A stretch of DNA of 9,304 nt. It comes from Burkholderiales bacterium (GTDB lineage: Bacteria > Pseudomonadota > Gammaproteobacteria > Burkholderiales > Burkholderiaceae_C). The stretch spans positions 1-9,304 of the forward strand of contig SXXD01000266.1 of NCBI GenBank assembly GCA_005789685.1. The letters are read 5' to 3'. The position numbers were made by a program, and so were the translations under genes. Shown piece by piece: positions 1 to 8,917 of the stretch. The first letter of the stretch is position 1, and every line of letters begins with the position of its first letter. The notes beneath the pieces were generated by a model, which did not search any database, had not been told where the DNA came from, and was given only the letters and a program-made list of their open reading frames with translations.

Positions 1-1
1 G

Positions 2-499
2 TTGGGCTCACGGGGTGAGTGGGGGTATATCAGACCCCTAATTAGACTGGCGCAGGAATCAGGCCATGAAGTAGAAATCTGGTGTGCAAACATGTCGGTG
101 TTAAGCAGGTTTGGAAAATTAAGTGAGGTAATAAGTAACGAAGGCTATCCAGTAGTTGGCGAGTTTTATACAGCATTAGAAGGTGATGACAATATAGCTC
201 TTGCTAAGTCATTTGGTTTGGTTACTCTAAGTGCATCTGATTGGTTAATGAATAACAAATATGATTGGGTGATAGTTTCTGGTGATCGGGTAGAGCAGTT
301 AGCCTTTGTTATTGTTGCATCTCTGAGCAATCTTGCAATTTGCCATATTCAAGCTGGAGAGCGAAGTGGAAATATTGATGGAAAAAATAGACATGCAATT
401 GCAAGATATGCACATGTTCATATTGCTGCTAATGAGGACGCTGCAGAGAGATTGATTAGAAGCGGGGAGGATGCAGATCGGGTAAAGATTACAGGAGCC
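2..499 (+). pseudogene. UDP-GlcNAc 2-epimerase (NeuC/LegG type), N-terminal half, truncated at both ends
   Basis: This family hydrolyses or epimerises UDP-GlcNAc (or a diacetamido derivative) to give ManNAc-type sugars for sialic or legionaminic acid in surface polysaccharides. The visible family features are the N-terminal [12 protein letters not shown] stretch at residues 2-13 (usually GTRxxxxxxxPL), VIVSGDR at about 90-96, [12 protein letters not shown] at about 115-126, [19 protein letters not shown] at about 130-148, and [12 protein letters not shown] at 155-166. The family normally continues with P and a further 200 or so residues forming the second Rossmann-like lobe, which are missing. 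A few N-terminal residues lie before the window. AT-rich codons such as tta, ata and aat contrast with all other genes here, as is common for transferred polysaccharide loci. The family call is firm; choosing between NeuC and LegG is not possible. Confidence 0.8.
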
Positions 500-799
500 G
501 ACAGCCATTTGGGCGATTTCATCGAAGACAGCGCCAACACAGCGCCTATCGATGCAGCCATGCAAGCCGGATTGCGCGATGTGGTCAAAGACATCCTAGA
601 CAGCCTCACACCCCGCGAAGCCAAAGTGTTGCGCATGCGTTTTGGCATTGAAATGTCAACCGACCACACCCTAGAAGAAGTGGGCAAACAATTTGACGTG
701 ACGCGCGAGCGCATACGTCAAATCGAAGCCAAGGCACTGCGCAAACTGAAGCATCCAAGCCGCAGCGACAAACTGCGCAGCTTCATCGATACGATGTAA
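2..799 (+). CDS. Chimeric open frame: NeuC-type epimerase fragment joined in frame to RpoD C-terminus
   Basis: The frame is open at the window edge and ends with TAA at 797-799, 265 codons in all. Residues 1-166 read as a UDP-N-acetylglucosamine 2-epimerase of the NeuC/LegG type. Residues 167-265 read as sigma-70 regions 4.1 and 4.2 to the natural RpoD end. The two families have unrelated folds and I know of no natural fusion of them. The switch occurs between ...VKITGA and DSHLGDF, at about base 497-502. Base composition changes at the same place: hand counts give 46 G+C of 120 bases at 121-240 and 65 of 120 at 541-660. As written, the product would lack the epimerase C-terminal half and sigma regions 1-3, so neither activity is expected. 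A misassembly, or a recombination leaving two truncated genes, explains it best. Confidence 0.7.
   Translation: MGSRGEWGYIRPLIRLAQESGHEVEIWCANMSVLSRFGKLSEVISNEGYPVVGEFYTALEGDDNIALAKSFGLVTLSASDWLMNNKYDWVIVSGDRVEQLAFVIVASLSNLAICHIQAGERSGNIDGKNRHAIARYAHVHIAANEDAAERLIRSGEDADRVKITGADSHLGDFIEDSANTAPIDAAMQAGLRDVVKDILDSLTPREAKVLRMRFGIEMSTDHTLEEVGKQFDVTRERIRQIEAKALRKLKHPSRSDKLRSFIDTM
500..799 (+). pseudogene. rpoD: RNA polymerase primary sigma factor RpoD, C-terminal 99 residues only
   Basis: RpoD directs RNA polymerase to housekeeping promoters. Only the end of the gene is present. It begins in the [11 protein letters not shown] segment just before region 4, then runs through region 4.1 ([16 protein letters not shown]) and region 4.2 with its helix-turn-helix ([20 protein letters not shown], which contacts the -35 element). 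It ends with the usual [10 protein letters not shown] and LRSFID tail. Regions 1.1 to 3.1, about 500 or more residues in betaproteobacteria, should lie upstream but are replaced by epimerase sequence. The 3' flank is intact, with a natural stop and a terminator at 839-876. Because rpoD is essential, a complete copy must exist, either here in a correct assembly or elsewhere. Confidence 0.92.
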
Positions 800-838
800 T
801 TTGACAGTCGCCATGTGCTGCCAACATACAGCGCAAAC

Positions 839-876
839 AAAAGGCCTTCCAGTTCATCACTGGAAGGCCTTTTTTT
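839..876. terminator. Strong bidirectional intrinsic terminator
   Basis: A perfect 14-bp stem joins AAAAGGCCTTCCAG (839-852) to its complement at 860-873 across the 7-nt loop TTCATCA, with a T run to 876. On the + strand it ends rpoD. On the - strand the hairpin is followed by TTTTGTTTG and can end the terC-152 aa transcript, which stops at 894. The stem and T tracts are read directly; use in both directions is inferred from the convergent genes. Confidence 0.93.
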
Positions 877-893
877 CGTGGCAACAGTTTTTT

Positions 894-1352
894 TTATTCG
901 CTGGCCATCACAATGACAGCACTCATGGCCAAAACACCGCCTGGCAAAGTCCAATTGTTCGGCTTGTCTTGTGGCTGATCTGAAGTCACTGGCGGCAGAT
1001 TCACCGACAACTTTGGCCTTCGTGCATCGACCACTCTGGCTACACCCACCTCGCCTTTGACTTGCTTGGTGAACTCCGCAAGGGGTCCTTCCGCGGTTCG
1101 GACTGAAACTGTGTTGCCCAAGTCTAGGAGCATGTTGAGCAAATCGTCAGTTGCTTCTCGCGTCCATTCTTGACGCCATTTCTTTTGCGCAGAATGTGTC
1201 AACCAACGGCCTGTATGGCGGTTGAGTCTGGGTGGACACCCAATCAAAATCCAATTTGCTGCCCCATTTTCAGAGCCTTTGGCAGGCAGCATGGGAACAA
1301 TTTGTTGGAGTGCATATTGCTTGTCGTCTAGGTAAACAATGAATGTTTCCAT
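894..1352 (-). CDS. Small conserved-looking protein of unknown function, downstream of terC
   Basis: The product is 152 residues and I do not recognise a named domain. It starts with ATG at 1350-1352, preceded by a good AGGAG (1360-1364) at 7 nt spacing, so the start is well supported. The N-terminus (METFIVYLDDKQYALQQI) has no signal peptide. A basic, aromatic central part (WILIGCPPRLNRHTGRWL, then KKWRQEW) looks like a folded cytosolic domain. The C-terminus is short and hydrophobic (VLAMSAVIVMASE) but too short for a confident membrane helix. There is one cysteine and no obvious metal-ligand cluster. The gene begins 27 nt after the terC stop, on the same strand and with no terminator between, so it is probably co-transcribed and under the same Mn2+ leader. 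A gene is very likely; its function is unknown. Confidence 0.8.
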   Translation of the reverse strand: METFIVYLDDKQYALQQIVPMLPAKGSENGAANWILIGCPPRLNRHTGRWLTHSAQKKWRQEWTREATDDLLNMLLDLGNTVSVRTAEGPLAEFTKQVKGEVGVARVVDARRPKLSVNLPPVTSDQPQDKPNNWTLPGGVLAMSAVIVMASE

Positions 1353-1379
1353 TTTTTTTCTCCTGGTTGATAAAAACTG

Positions 1380-2087
1380 TCACGTCGCTTGAGTTTCGTT
1401 CTCGGGATTCTCCTGTCTTCTAGTGGCCCACCAGCCCAAGCCCAAAACACCCGCAACAGCCACAACATAGGTTGCGCCACGGGCTAAAAGATTGATGGTT
1501 TCGCCACCATCAAAAATGGGGTCTAAGAGTTTTTCATTGATGATCATTTGAGCCGCAGTAAAGGCCAAAACTGCAGCACCCAAATGAATGATCACTGGCC
1601 ATTTTTCGACCAATTGCAAAACCAATTTGCTGCCCAACACCACAATGGGAATGCTGATAAGCAGGCCAAGGACGACCAGCGTAAAGTCGCCATTGGCAGC
1701 GCCAGCGACACCCAAAACGTTGTCGACTCCCATCAGAGCGTCAGCCACAATAATCGTTTTCATGGCACCCCAGAAAGTGGTGGCGCCTGAACCTTCGTGT
1801 TCGTCTTCAGAAGTATCAGAGATGAGCTTGAAGGCGATCCACAAGAGCCCAAGACCGCCCACCAACATAAGACCGGGAATCTTCAGGAGCCAGACAACAC
1901 CAACAGTCATTGCAGAGCGAACCACAATGGCGCCCACGGTGCCCCACATGATGGCTTTATTTTGATGTTCCGGAGGGAGGTTGCGCGCAGCAAGCGCAAT
2001 GACGATGGCGTTGTCGCCAGCTAAAACCAAATCTATAAGAATGATGGCCAGCAACGCTGACCACCATGGCATTGAGAACAATTCCAT
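1380..2087 (-). CDS. TerC/YjbE-family integral membrane protein, probable Mn2+ exporter
   Basis: The 235-residue product belongs to the TerC family, inner-membrane proteins linked to manganese efflux or to Mn2+ loading of exported proteins (YkoY/YceF in Bacillus, Alx in E. coli). About seven hydrophobic segments are visible, near residues 8-30, 45-68, 72-90, 110-130, 134-155, 166-183 and 202-220. The two family signatures with acidic residues inside the membrane are present: LVLAGDNA (about 20-27) and DALMGVDNVL (about 116-125). A charged loop (DTSEDEHEG, about 91-99) separates the two halves, and the tail is polar. The ATG at 2085-2087 has GAAGG at 2094-2098, 6 nt away. That Shine-Dalgarno lies inside the riboswitch expression platform. 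The Mn2+ riboswitch upstream makes a manganese role more likely than tellurite resistance, the origin of the family name. Confidence 0.93.
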   Translation of the reverse strand: MELFSMPWWSALLAIILIDLVLAGDNAIVIALAARNLPPEHQNKAIMWGTVGAIVVRSAMTVGVVWLLKIPGLMLVGGLGLLWIAFKLISDTSEDEHEGSGATTFWGAMKTIIVADALMGVDNVLGVAGAANGDFTLVVLGLLISIPIVVLGSKLVLQLVEKWPVIIHLGAAVLAFTAAQMIINEKLLDPIFDGGETINLLARGATYVVAVAGVLGLGWWATRRQENPENETQAT

Positions 2088-2163
2088 GAAAGACCTTCAA
2101 TAACGATCCGAACAAGCCACGAATATCAGAATGACACGCGTGACACGAGAGATCGAAGGTCTT
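2085..2163 (-). promoter_or_regulatory. Riboswitch expression platform masking the terC ribosome-binding site
   Basis: In the mRNA sense, AAGACCUUCGAU (bases 2163 to 2152), the 3' end of the aptamer including its P1 strand, is complementary to AUUGAAGGUCUU (2101 to 2090) over 12 bp with a single G-U pair. The second segment contains the terC Shine-Dalgarno GAAGG. The P1 strand can therefore pair either with the 5' P1 strand, leaving the RBS free, or with the RBS. This predicts that Mn2+ binding, which stabilises P1, turns translation on. The complementarity is read directly; the switching direction is inferred and matches the known behaviour of the E. coli mntP leader. Confidence 0.75.
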
Positions 2164-2295
2164 GCTTTGCTTGTAATGAATCAGTTATGTGCCCAACAAA
2201 CCGGAAGTAAAAACTCCGTAATGACGATGTGTTGATCTCGACGTGCGCCTGATGGCTGTACTGAGCACGAAGAAATTGAGCTACTCCCCAACGAT
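2152..2295 (-). ncRNA. yybP-ykoY family Mn2+ riboswitch aptamer
   Basis: The - strand leader carries the conserved elements of this class in order. These are GGGGAGUAGC just after the 5' P1 strand (2280-2289), a GUCGAGAUCAACAC segment, CCGGUUUGUUG, and the terminal GCAAGACCUU (2158-2167). P1 pairs AUCGUUGG (2295 to 2288) with CCUUCGAU (2159 to 2152): four Watson-Crick pairs, two U-U mismatches, then two G-C pairs. Other visible helices are CGUGC/GCACG near the 5' side and the CGGAGU...ACUUCCG hairpin. The aptamer is about 144 nt. The family binds Mn2+ at the docked L1-L3 loops and controls Mn efflux and TerC genes, which fits the gene 64 nt downstream. I am confident of the class; exact ends are approximate. 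Confidence 0.93.
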
Positions 2296-2301
2296 TTGCA
2301 T

Positions 2302-2329
2302 ATTAGAAATGAAGTCTTACAGATTACAA
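2302..2329 (-). promoter_or_regulatory. Probable sigma-70 promoter for the riboswitch-terC transcript
   Basis: On the - strand, TTGTAA (2324-2329, 4 of 6 matches to the -35 consensus) and TCTAAT (2302-2307, 5 of 6 to -10) are 16 bp apart. Transcription would start near 2295, exactly where the P1 helix of the aptamer begins, which supports the placement. An overlapping alternative -10 is TAATAT at 2300-2305. The stretch between this promoter and the paaZ stop at 2384 shows no clear terminator, so read-through from paaZ is possible. Confidence 0.55.
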
Positions 2330-2383
2330 AGCCTGCATTGATTTAAGCCCAGATTTTGTAGGGGATTTGAAGAGCTCTGTAGG

Positions 2384-4429
2384 TTAATGCCGCTTAGAAA
2401 CCAAAGTGAGAATGTCGTAGCTGGCCACCAATTCTTTGTCTTGGTTGGTCACTTCCACATCCCAAGCCACCACGCCCTGTCCTTGGCCATTGGCATCTTT
2501 CCTATTGCGGTCAATTTTGCGTTTGCAAGTCAGGCGCACCTGAATGCTGTCACCTAAGCCCACTGGTTTCACAAAACGCAAAGTGTCTAACCCGTAGTTG
2601 GCCAAGACTGGTCCAGGCTCCGCCACCACAAACAAGCCGGCAGCATCGGACAAGACCAAATAGCCATGTGCAATGCGCTTGCCAAAGGCCGACGCCTTTG
2701 CGGCTTCGTCGTCAAAGTGCATGTAGAACATGTCACCTGTCAGTTCACCAAATGCTTTCACATCGGCTTCACCAATGGTCTTTGAAGCTGTTAACAAAGA
2801 CTCGCCAATTTGCAGTTCTTCGAAATAGCGTTTGAAAGGATGGGTAGCCGTTTCAATGACTTTGGCACCCCGTGCATATTCGCGTGTGATGGCGGTCAGC
2901 ATCGTGGGTGAACCTTGCACCGCAGCACGCTGCATCATGTGCGTCACCGCACGAATGCCACCCAACTCTTCACCACCACCGGCACGACCTGGCCCGCCAT
3001 GCTTGAGTGAGGGCAAGGGAGATCCATGGCCTGTTGATTCACCTGCAGACTCTCGGTCGAGCACGTGTAAACGACCGTGATTGGCAGCCAAGCGAGGCAC
3101 CACTTGCGCGGCCAATTCGGGCGATTTGGTGATCAATGATCCAACCAAACTGCCCTTGCCGCGCTTGGCCAATGCCACGGCTTCTTCCATGCTGTCGTAG
3201 GGCATGAGCGTGCTGACAGGGCCAAAAGCTTCAATGTCGTGAACACTGTCGGTGTTCATGGGCTTTTGACACAGCAACAAAGTGGGCTGGAAGAAAGCAC
3301 CCTGGGCCACGTCCTCGCCCACCATGCTGAAATTGGCATCCCCACCAAATACCAACTCGGCACTCTGACGCAACAAGGCCACGCGTTCAGCCACATCTGA
3401 TTGTTGTGACTTGGAAGCCAAGGCGCCCATCTTCACGCCTTCTACGGATGGATCGCCTACCACCACCTTGGACAGGTGGGCTTTGATTTTTTCGGCTACG
3501 GCATCAAGGTGTTTGCTGGGCACAATGGCGCGGCGAATTGCGGTGCACTTCTGACCTGCTTTGACGGTCATTTCACGCACCACTTCTTTGACAAACAAAT
3601 CAAATTCTTCGTCATCGGGTGTCACGTCATCGGCCAAGATGGCGCAATTCAAGGAGTCGGCTTCAGCATTGAATGGAATGCTGTTGCGAACCAAATTAGC
3701 GTTGACGCGCAGTTTGGCAGCAGTATCTGCTGAGCCAGTGAAAGTGACCACATCGGCCACATCCAATCGGTCAAGCAAGTCGCCAGTGCTGCCAATGACC
3801 AATTGCAGTGCGCCTTTGGGCAAGATGCCCGATTGGTCAATCATGCGAACCAAGGCTTCTGTCAGGTAGCTGGTGGCAGTGGCGGGCTTGCCGATGCATG
3901 GCATGCCGGCTAAGAAGGTGGGCGCAAATTTTTCCAACAAGCCCCATACCGGAAAGTTGAAAGCATTGATGTGCACGGCTACGCCACCGCGGGGCACCAA
4001 AATGTGCGTGCCCGCAAAGGTGTTTTTCTTGCCCAAAGAAGCAACAGGGCCTTCGTGAATCAAATTGCCGCTGGGCAATTCGCTGGCTGCCATGCCGGCA
4101 TAGGCAAACAAAGTGCCGGTACCGCCTTCAATGTCGACCCATGAGTCAATGCGTGTGGCGCCCGTGTGGGCTGAAATGGCATAGAGCTCTTCTTTGCGTT
4201 CACCCAAGTACTTGGCCAATGCGCGCAATACGGCTGCGCGTTGCTGAAAGTCCATGGCCAACATGCCATTGAGCCCTGTGGTGCGCCCGTATTGCAGCGC
4301 CTCTGCAAAGTCCAAGGACTCGGCATGAGAAAAGGCCACTTCTTTGCCATTGATGGCACTTTGGAGGGCTTGGGCAGGTTGCTGACCGATCCAACGACCG
4401 GCGACAAAACTTTGGAGAACGGAGGTCAT
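2384..4429 (-). CDS. paaZ: PaaZ: bifunctional oxepin-CoA hydrolase / 3-oxo-5,6-dehydrosuberyl-CoA semialdehyde dehydrogenase
   Basis: In aerobic phenylacetate degradation PaaZ opens the ring of oxepin-CoA (C-terminal domain) and oxidises the resulting aldehyde with NADP+ (N-terminal domain). From the ATG at 4427-4429 the product is 681 residues, the length of E. coli PaaZ. The aldehyde dehydrogenase domain (about 1-520) has FNFPVWG, TFTGSADTA, catalytic Glu256 in FNAEADSLN and the nucleophile Cys295 in AGQKCTAIRR, matching E. coli numbering. The STGHGSPLP and HGGPGRAGGGEELGG stretches are PaaZ-specific. The MaoC-like hydratase domain (about 525-681) has TGDMFYMH with Asp566 and His571, then RIAHGYLVLS. 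An upstream in-frame ATG at 4492 would add 21 residues that look like leader sequence, and I did not use it. The RBS is weak (GGGA). No other paa gene is visible. Confidence 0.95.
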   Translation of the reverse strand: MTSVLQSFVAGRWIGQQPAQALQSAINGKEVAFSHAESLDFAEALQYGRTTGLNGMLAMDFQQRAAVLRALAKYLGERKEELYAISAHTGATRIDSWVDIEGGTGTLFAYAGMAASELPSGNLIHEGPVASLGKKNTFAGTHILVPRGGVAVHINAFNFPVWGLLEKFAPTFLAGMPCIGKPATATSYLTEALVRMIDQSGILPKGALQLVIGSTGDLLDRLDVADVVTFTGSADTAAKLRVNANLVRNSIPFNAEADSLNCAILADDVTPDDEEFDLFVKEVVREMTVKAGQKCTAIRRAIVPSKHLDAVAEKIKAHLSKVVVGDPSVEGVKMGALASKSQQSDVAERVALLRQSAELVFGGDANFSMVGEDVAQGAFFQPTLLLCQKPMNTDSVHDIEAFGPVSTLMPYDSMEEAVALAKRGKGSLVGSLITKSPELAAQVVPRLAANHGRLHVLDRESAGESTGHGSPLPSLKHGGPGRAGGGEELGGIRAVTHMMQRAAVQGSPTMLTAITREYARGAKVIETATHPFKRYFEELQIGESLLTASKTIGEADVKAFGELTGDMFYMHFDDEAAKASAFGKRIAHGYLVLSDAAGLFVVAEPGPVLANYGLDTLRFVKPVGLGDSIQVRLTCKRKIDRNRKDANGQGQGVVAWDVEVTNQDKELVASYDILTLVSKRH

Positions 4430-4517
4430 ATGTGAAAGTCCCATGCTGGCTTGATTGTTCAAAAAATGTGCAGTTGGAAACGAGTGATGCAATTAACCGA
4501 CCGCGTAGACTGGAAAT

Positions 4518-4523
4518 ATTATG
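4518..4523 (-). promoter_or_regulatory. Possible -10 element for paaZ
   Basis: CATAAT (5 of 6 to TATAAT) lies about 90 nt upstream of the chosen paaZ start in an AT-rich stretch. No convincing -35 hexamer is found at 16-18 bp spacing, so this is only a weak candidate. The 190-bp gap 4430-4618 otherwise holds the dyad at 4557-4570. Confidence 0.25.
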
Positions 4524-4556
4524 CATGTTTAGACGCAGAAATTTCGACTCAAAAAT

Positions 4557-4570
4557 AAGGGTAAACCCTT
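4557..4570. promoter_or_regulatory. 14-bp perfect dyad (AAGGGT-AA-ACCCTT): operator or weak terminator
   Basis: The dyad sits between the end of the pmd-side operon (stop at 4619) and paaZ, about 34 bp upstream of the candidate paaZ -10. Its symmetry suits a dimeric regulator. On the - strand it is followed by ATTTTT, so a short hairpin (5-bp stem, UUUA loop) could also act as a weak terminator for the aldo/keto reductase transcript. I do not recognise it as a known regulator site. Confidence 0.4.
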
Positions 4571-4618
4571 TATCATTGCATCAATCACACTCACTGCATG
4601 ACCTCGCCAACTGACGAA

Positions 4619-5623
<1,005 letters not shown>

Positions 5624-5677
5624 GTTCAAATTTTAAAAATTGATTGAGACCATTTTGAGAATGTGGCGTAACAAAAA

Positions 5678-6634
5678 TCAAGAACTGAGTTGTTGCTCTA
5701 AGTTGTGGAGCACTTTGTAGCAAGGCAACACCTGAGACACGCTGGCGTTTGGCTCGCGGCCCTCTTTGATCGCCGCAAAGAACTCTCGATCTTGCAGCTC
5801 TATGCCATTCATCGACACAGCGACTTTAGAGACATCAATTTGTTCTTCCTTGCCGCTGAATAAATCGTCATAACGAGCCAGGTAAGTGCCCGTATCGCCG
5901 ATGTATCGGAAATAGGTTCCCAAAGGACCATCGTTGTTGAACGACAAACTCAAAGTGCAAATGGCGCCATTCGCTGCTTGCAATTGAATGCTCATGTCCA
6001 TGGCAATGCCCAATATGGGATGAATCGGCCCCTGCACCGCATTTGCTTTCACAATGGGGCTGCCAGCTTGGTAGGCAAACAGATCAACGGTGTGGGCCGC
6101 ATGGTGCCACAGCAAATGGTCTGTCCAACTGCGAGCCTGACCCAAGGCATTCATGTTGGTGCGGCGGAAGAAATAAGTTTGAACATCCATTTGCTGAATG
6201 TTGAACTCGCCGGCCTTGATTTTGTGATTCACCCACTGGTGGCTTGGGTTGAAACGGCGCGTATGACCGCACATGGCCACCTTGCCTGCTGCTTTGGCCA
6301 AACGAACCACTTCTTCTGCATCCTTCCAGCTGTCTGCCAAAGGAATTTCAACCTGCACATGCTTTACCGCTTTCAAACAAGCAATCGATTGCGATGCGTG
6401 CATTTGCGTGGGCGTGCACAAAATCACGGCATCGACCTCGGAGAGCGCCAAACTATCGGCCAAGTCTGTGGTCACATGGCCAATGCCATATTTGTCTGCA
6501 ACCTCTTTGGTTTTATCAAATTCGCGGCCAATCAGTGACACCACTTCAACGCCATCAATGTTCTTGATGCCGTCCAAGTGCTTGATACCGAAAGCACCTG
6601 CGCCTGCCAACGCAACCTTGATTGTTTTAGACAT
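5678..6634 (-). CDS. pmdC: 4-carboxy-2-hydroxymuconate-6-semialdehyde (CHMS) dehydrogenase
   Basis: This enzyme (PmdC/LigC) oxidises the hemiacetal form of CHMS to 2-pyrone-4,6-dicarboxylate with NAD(P)+, the second step of protocatechuate 4,5-cleavage. The 318-residue product is a Gfo/Idh/MocA-type dehydrogenase. It has a Rossmann motif GAGAFG at about 11-16, ILCTPTQMH at about 71-79, VEIPLADSW where the family usually has EKP, GHTRRFNPSH at about 122-131, and WHHAAHTVDLF with the conserved histidines at about 175-185. Its place directly after the dioxygenase genes separates it from the many other Gfo/Idh members. The ATG at 6632-6634 is preceded by AAGGA, 15 nt after the pmdB stop. Confidence 0.93.
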   Translation of the reverse strand: MSKTIKVALAGAGAFGIKHLDGIKNIDGVEVVSLIGREFDKTKEVADKYGIGHVTTDLADSLALSEVDAVILCTPTQMHASQSIACLKAVKHVQVEIPLADSWKDAEEVVRLAKAAGKVAMCGHTRRFNPSHQWVNHKIKAGEFNIQQMDVQTYFFRRTNMNALGQARSWTDHLLWHHAAHTVDLFAYQAGSPIVKANAVQGPIHPILGIAMDMSIQLQAANGAICTLSLSFNNDGPLGTYFRYIGDTGTYLARYDDLFSGKEEQIDVSKVAVSMNGIELQDREFFAAIKEGREPNASVSQVLPCYKVLHNLEQQLSS

Positions 6635-6649
6635 TGGTTTTCCTTGAGT

Positions 6650-7961
<1,312 letters not shown>

Positions 7962-7962
<1 letters not shown>

Positions 7963-8879
7963 TAAATTTTCTCCTCAGGCCAGTAAAGGCGCATGGGGTT
8001 GTTGACCAACAACTTTTGCTGAAGCGCTTGTGTGGTGGCAATGTGCGGAATAAAGTCCACCAGAAGGCCATCGTCGGGCATGTGCTTTTTCAAGTTGGGA
8101 TGCGGCCAGTCAGTGCCCCACAGTACGCGGTCTGGAAACTCGTCCACGATAGCTTTGGCAAATGGCACAACGTCTTGATAAGCATTTTGCTCGCCATTCA
8201 AGCCCGGCGCGCCTGTGACAGACAAGCGCTCTGGGCAAGTGACTTTGCACCAGACATTGCTGTGCTCGCGCATGAACTTTAAAAACAATTGGAATTGGGG
8301 TCCCTCAACAGGCAGCTTCACATCGGGGGTGCCCATGTGATCAACCACCACCACAGTGGGAAGACCTGTGAAGAAATCCCACAACTCTGGTAAATCGACC
8401 GCTTCGAAATAAATGACCACATGCCAGCCCATCTTGGCGATGCGTCCTGCAATTTCCATCAGTTCTTCTTTAGGTGTGAAGTCAACCAGGCGCTTCACAA
8501 AATTGAATCGGACACCGCGCACTCCTGCCGCATGCATGGCTTGCAATTCTTCATCGGTGACGCTTCTCTTTACGGTGGCGACACCACGGGCCTTGCCATT
8601 TGAATGCAACAAAGCATCGACAGTGGCGCGGTTGTCTGAACCGTGGCAACTTGCACCAACCACGATGTTGCGAGCAAAGCCCAAATGATCGCGCAGTGCG
8701 TAGAGTTGCTGCTTAGAAGCATCGCAGGGTGTGTACTTTCGTTCTGGCGCATAAGGAAACTCTGCACCAGGACCAAACACGTGGCAATGTGCATCGACAG
8801 CACCTTCAGGTAATTTAAATTTGGGTTTGCTCGGTCCAGTGTACCAATCGAGCCAACCAGGCGTCTTTTGAAATTCCAT
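7962..8879 (-). CDS. pmdD: 2-pyrone-4,6-dicarboxylate (PDC) hydrolase
   Basis: PmdD/LigI hydrolyses the lactone PDC to 4-oxalomesaconate (or its tautomer), the third step of the pathway. The 305-residue product is a member of the amidohydrolase superfamily (COG3618 type). The metal/active-site HxH is at His31 and His33 (VDAHCHVFG), a further histidine at His181 (VVDHMG), and the conserved aspartate at Asp257 (GTDWPHPN). These match LigI His31, His33, His180 and Asp248. The N-terminal GWLDWYTGPSKPKFKLP segment is typical of PDC hydrolases. It starts 38 nt after the upstream aldolase stop with only a weak AAGTAAG as RBS. Its end overlaps the pmdA start by one base. Confidence 0.95.
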
Positions 8880-8917
8880 AACTTACTTAGCTTAGTTGTA
8901 AAAAAATGTGTGGGTCA

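Noticed and set aside
2..799. A genuine sigma factor-epimerase fusion enzyme as a new system
   Set aside because: Both halves are truncated within their folds and the composition break coincides with the join. An artefact or degraded locus is more likely than a functional fusion.
4430..4492. 21-residue N-terminal extension of PaaZ from an ATG at 4492
   Set aside because: The internal ATG at 4427-4429 gives exactly the 681 residues and active-site numbering of E. coli PaaZ. The extension has no good RBS.
5624..5629. TTG start two codons upstream of the aldo/keto reductase ATG
   Set aside because: Neither has a clear RBS, and ATG is the more likely initiator.
5978..6538. 186-codon open frame on the + strand inside pmdC
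   Set aside because: It is antisense to a well-supported gene, has low-complexity His/Cys-rich translation with no recognisable domain, and no RBS was seen.
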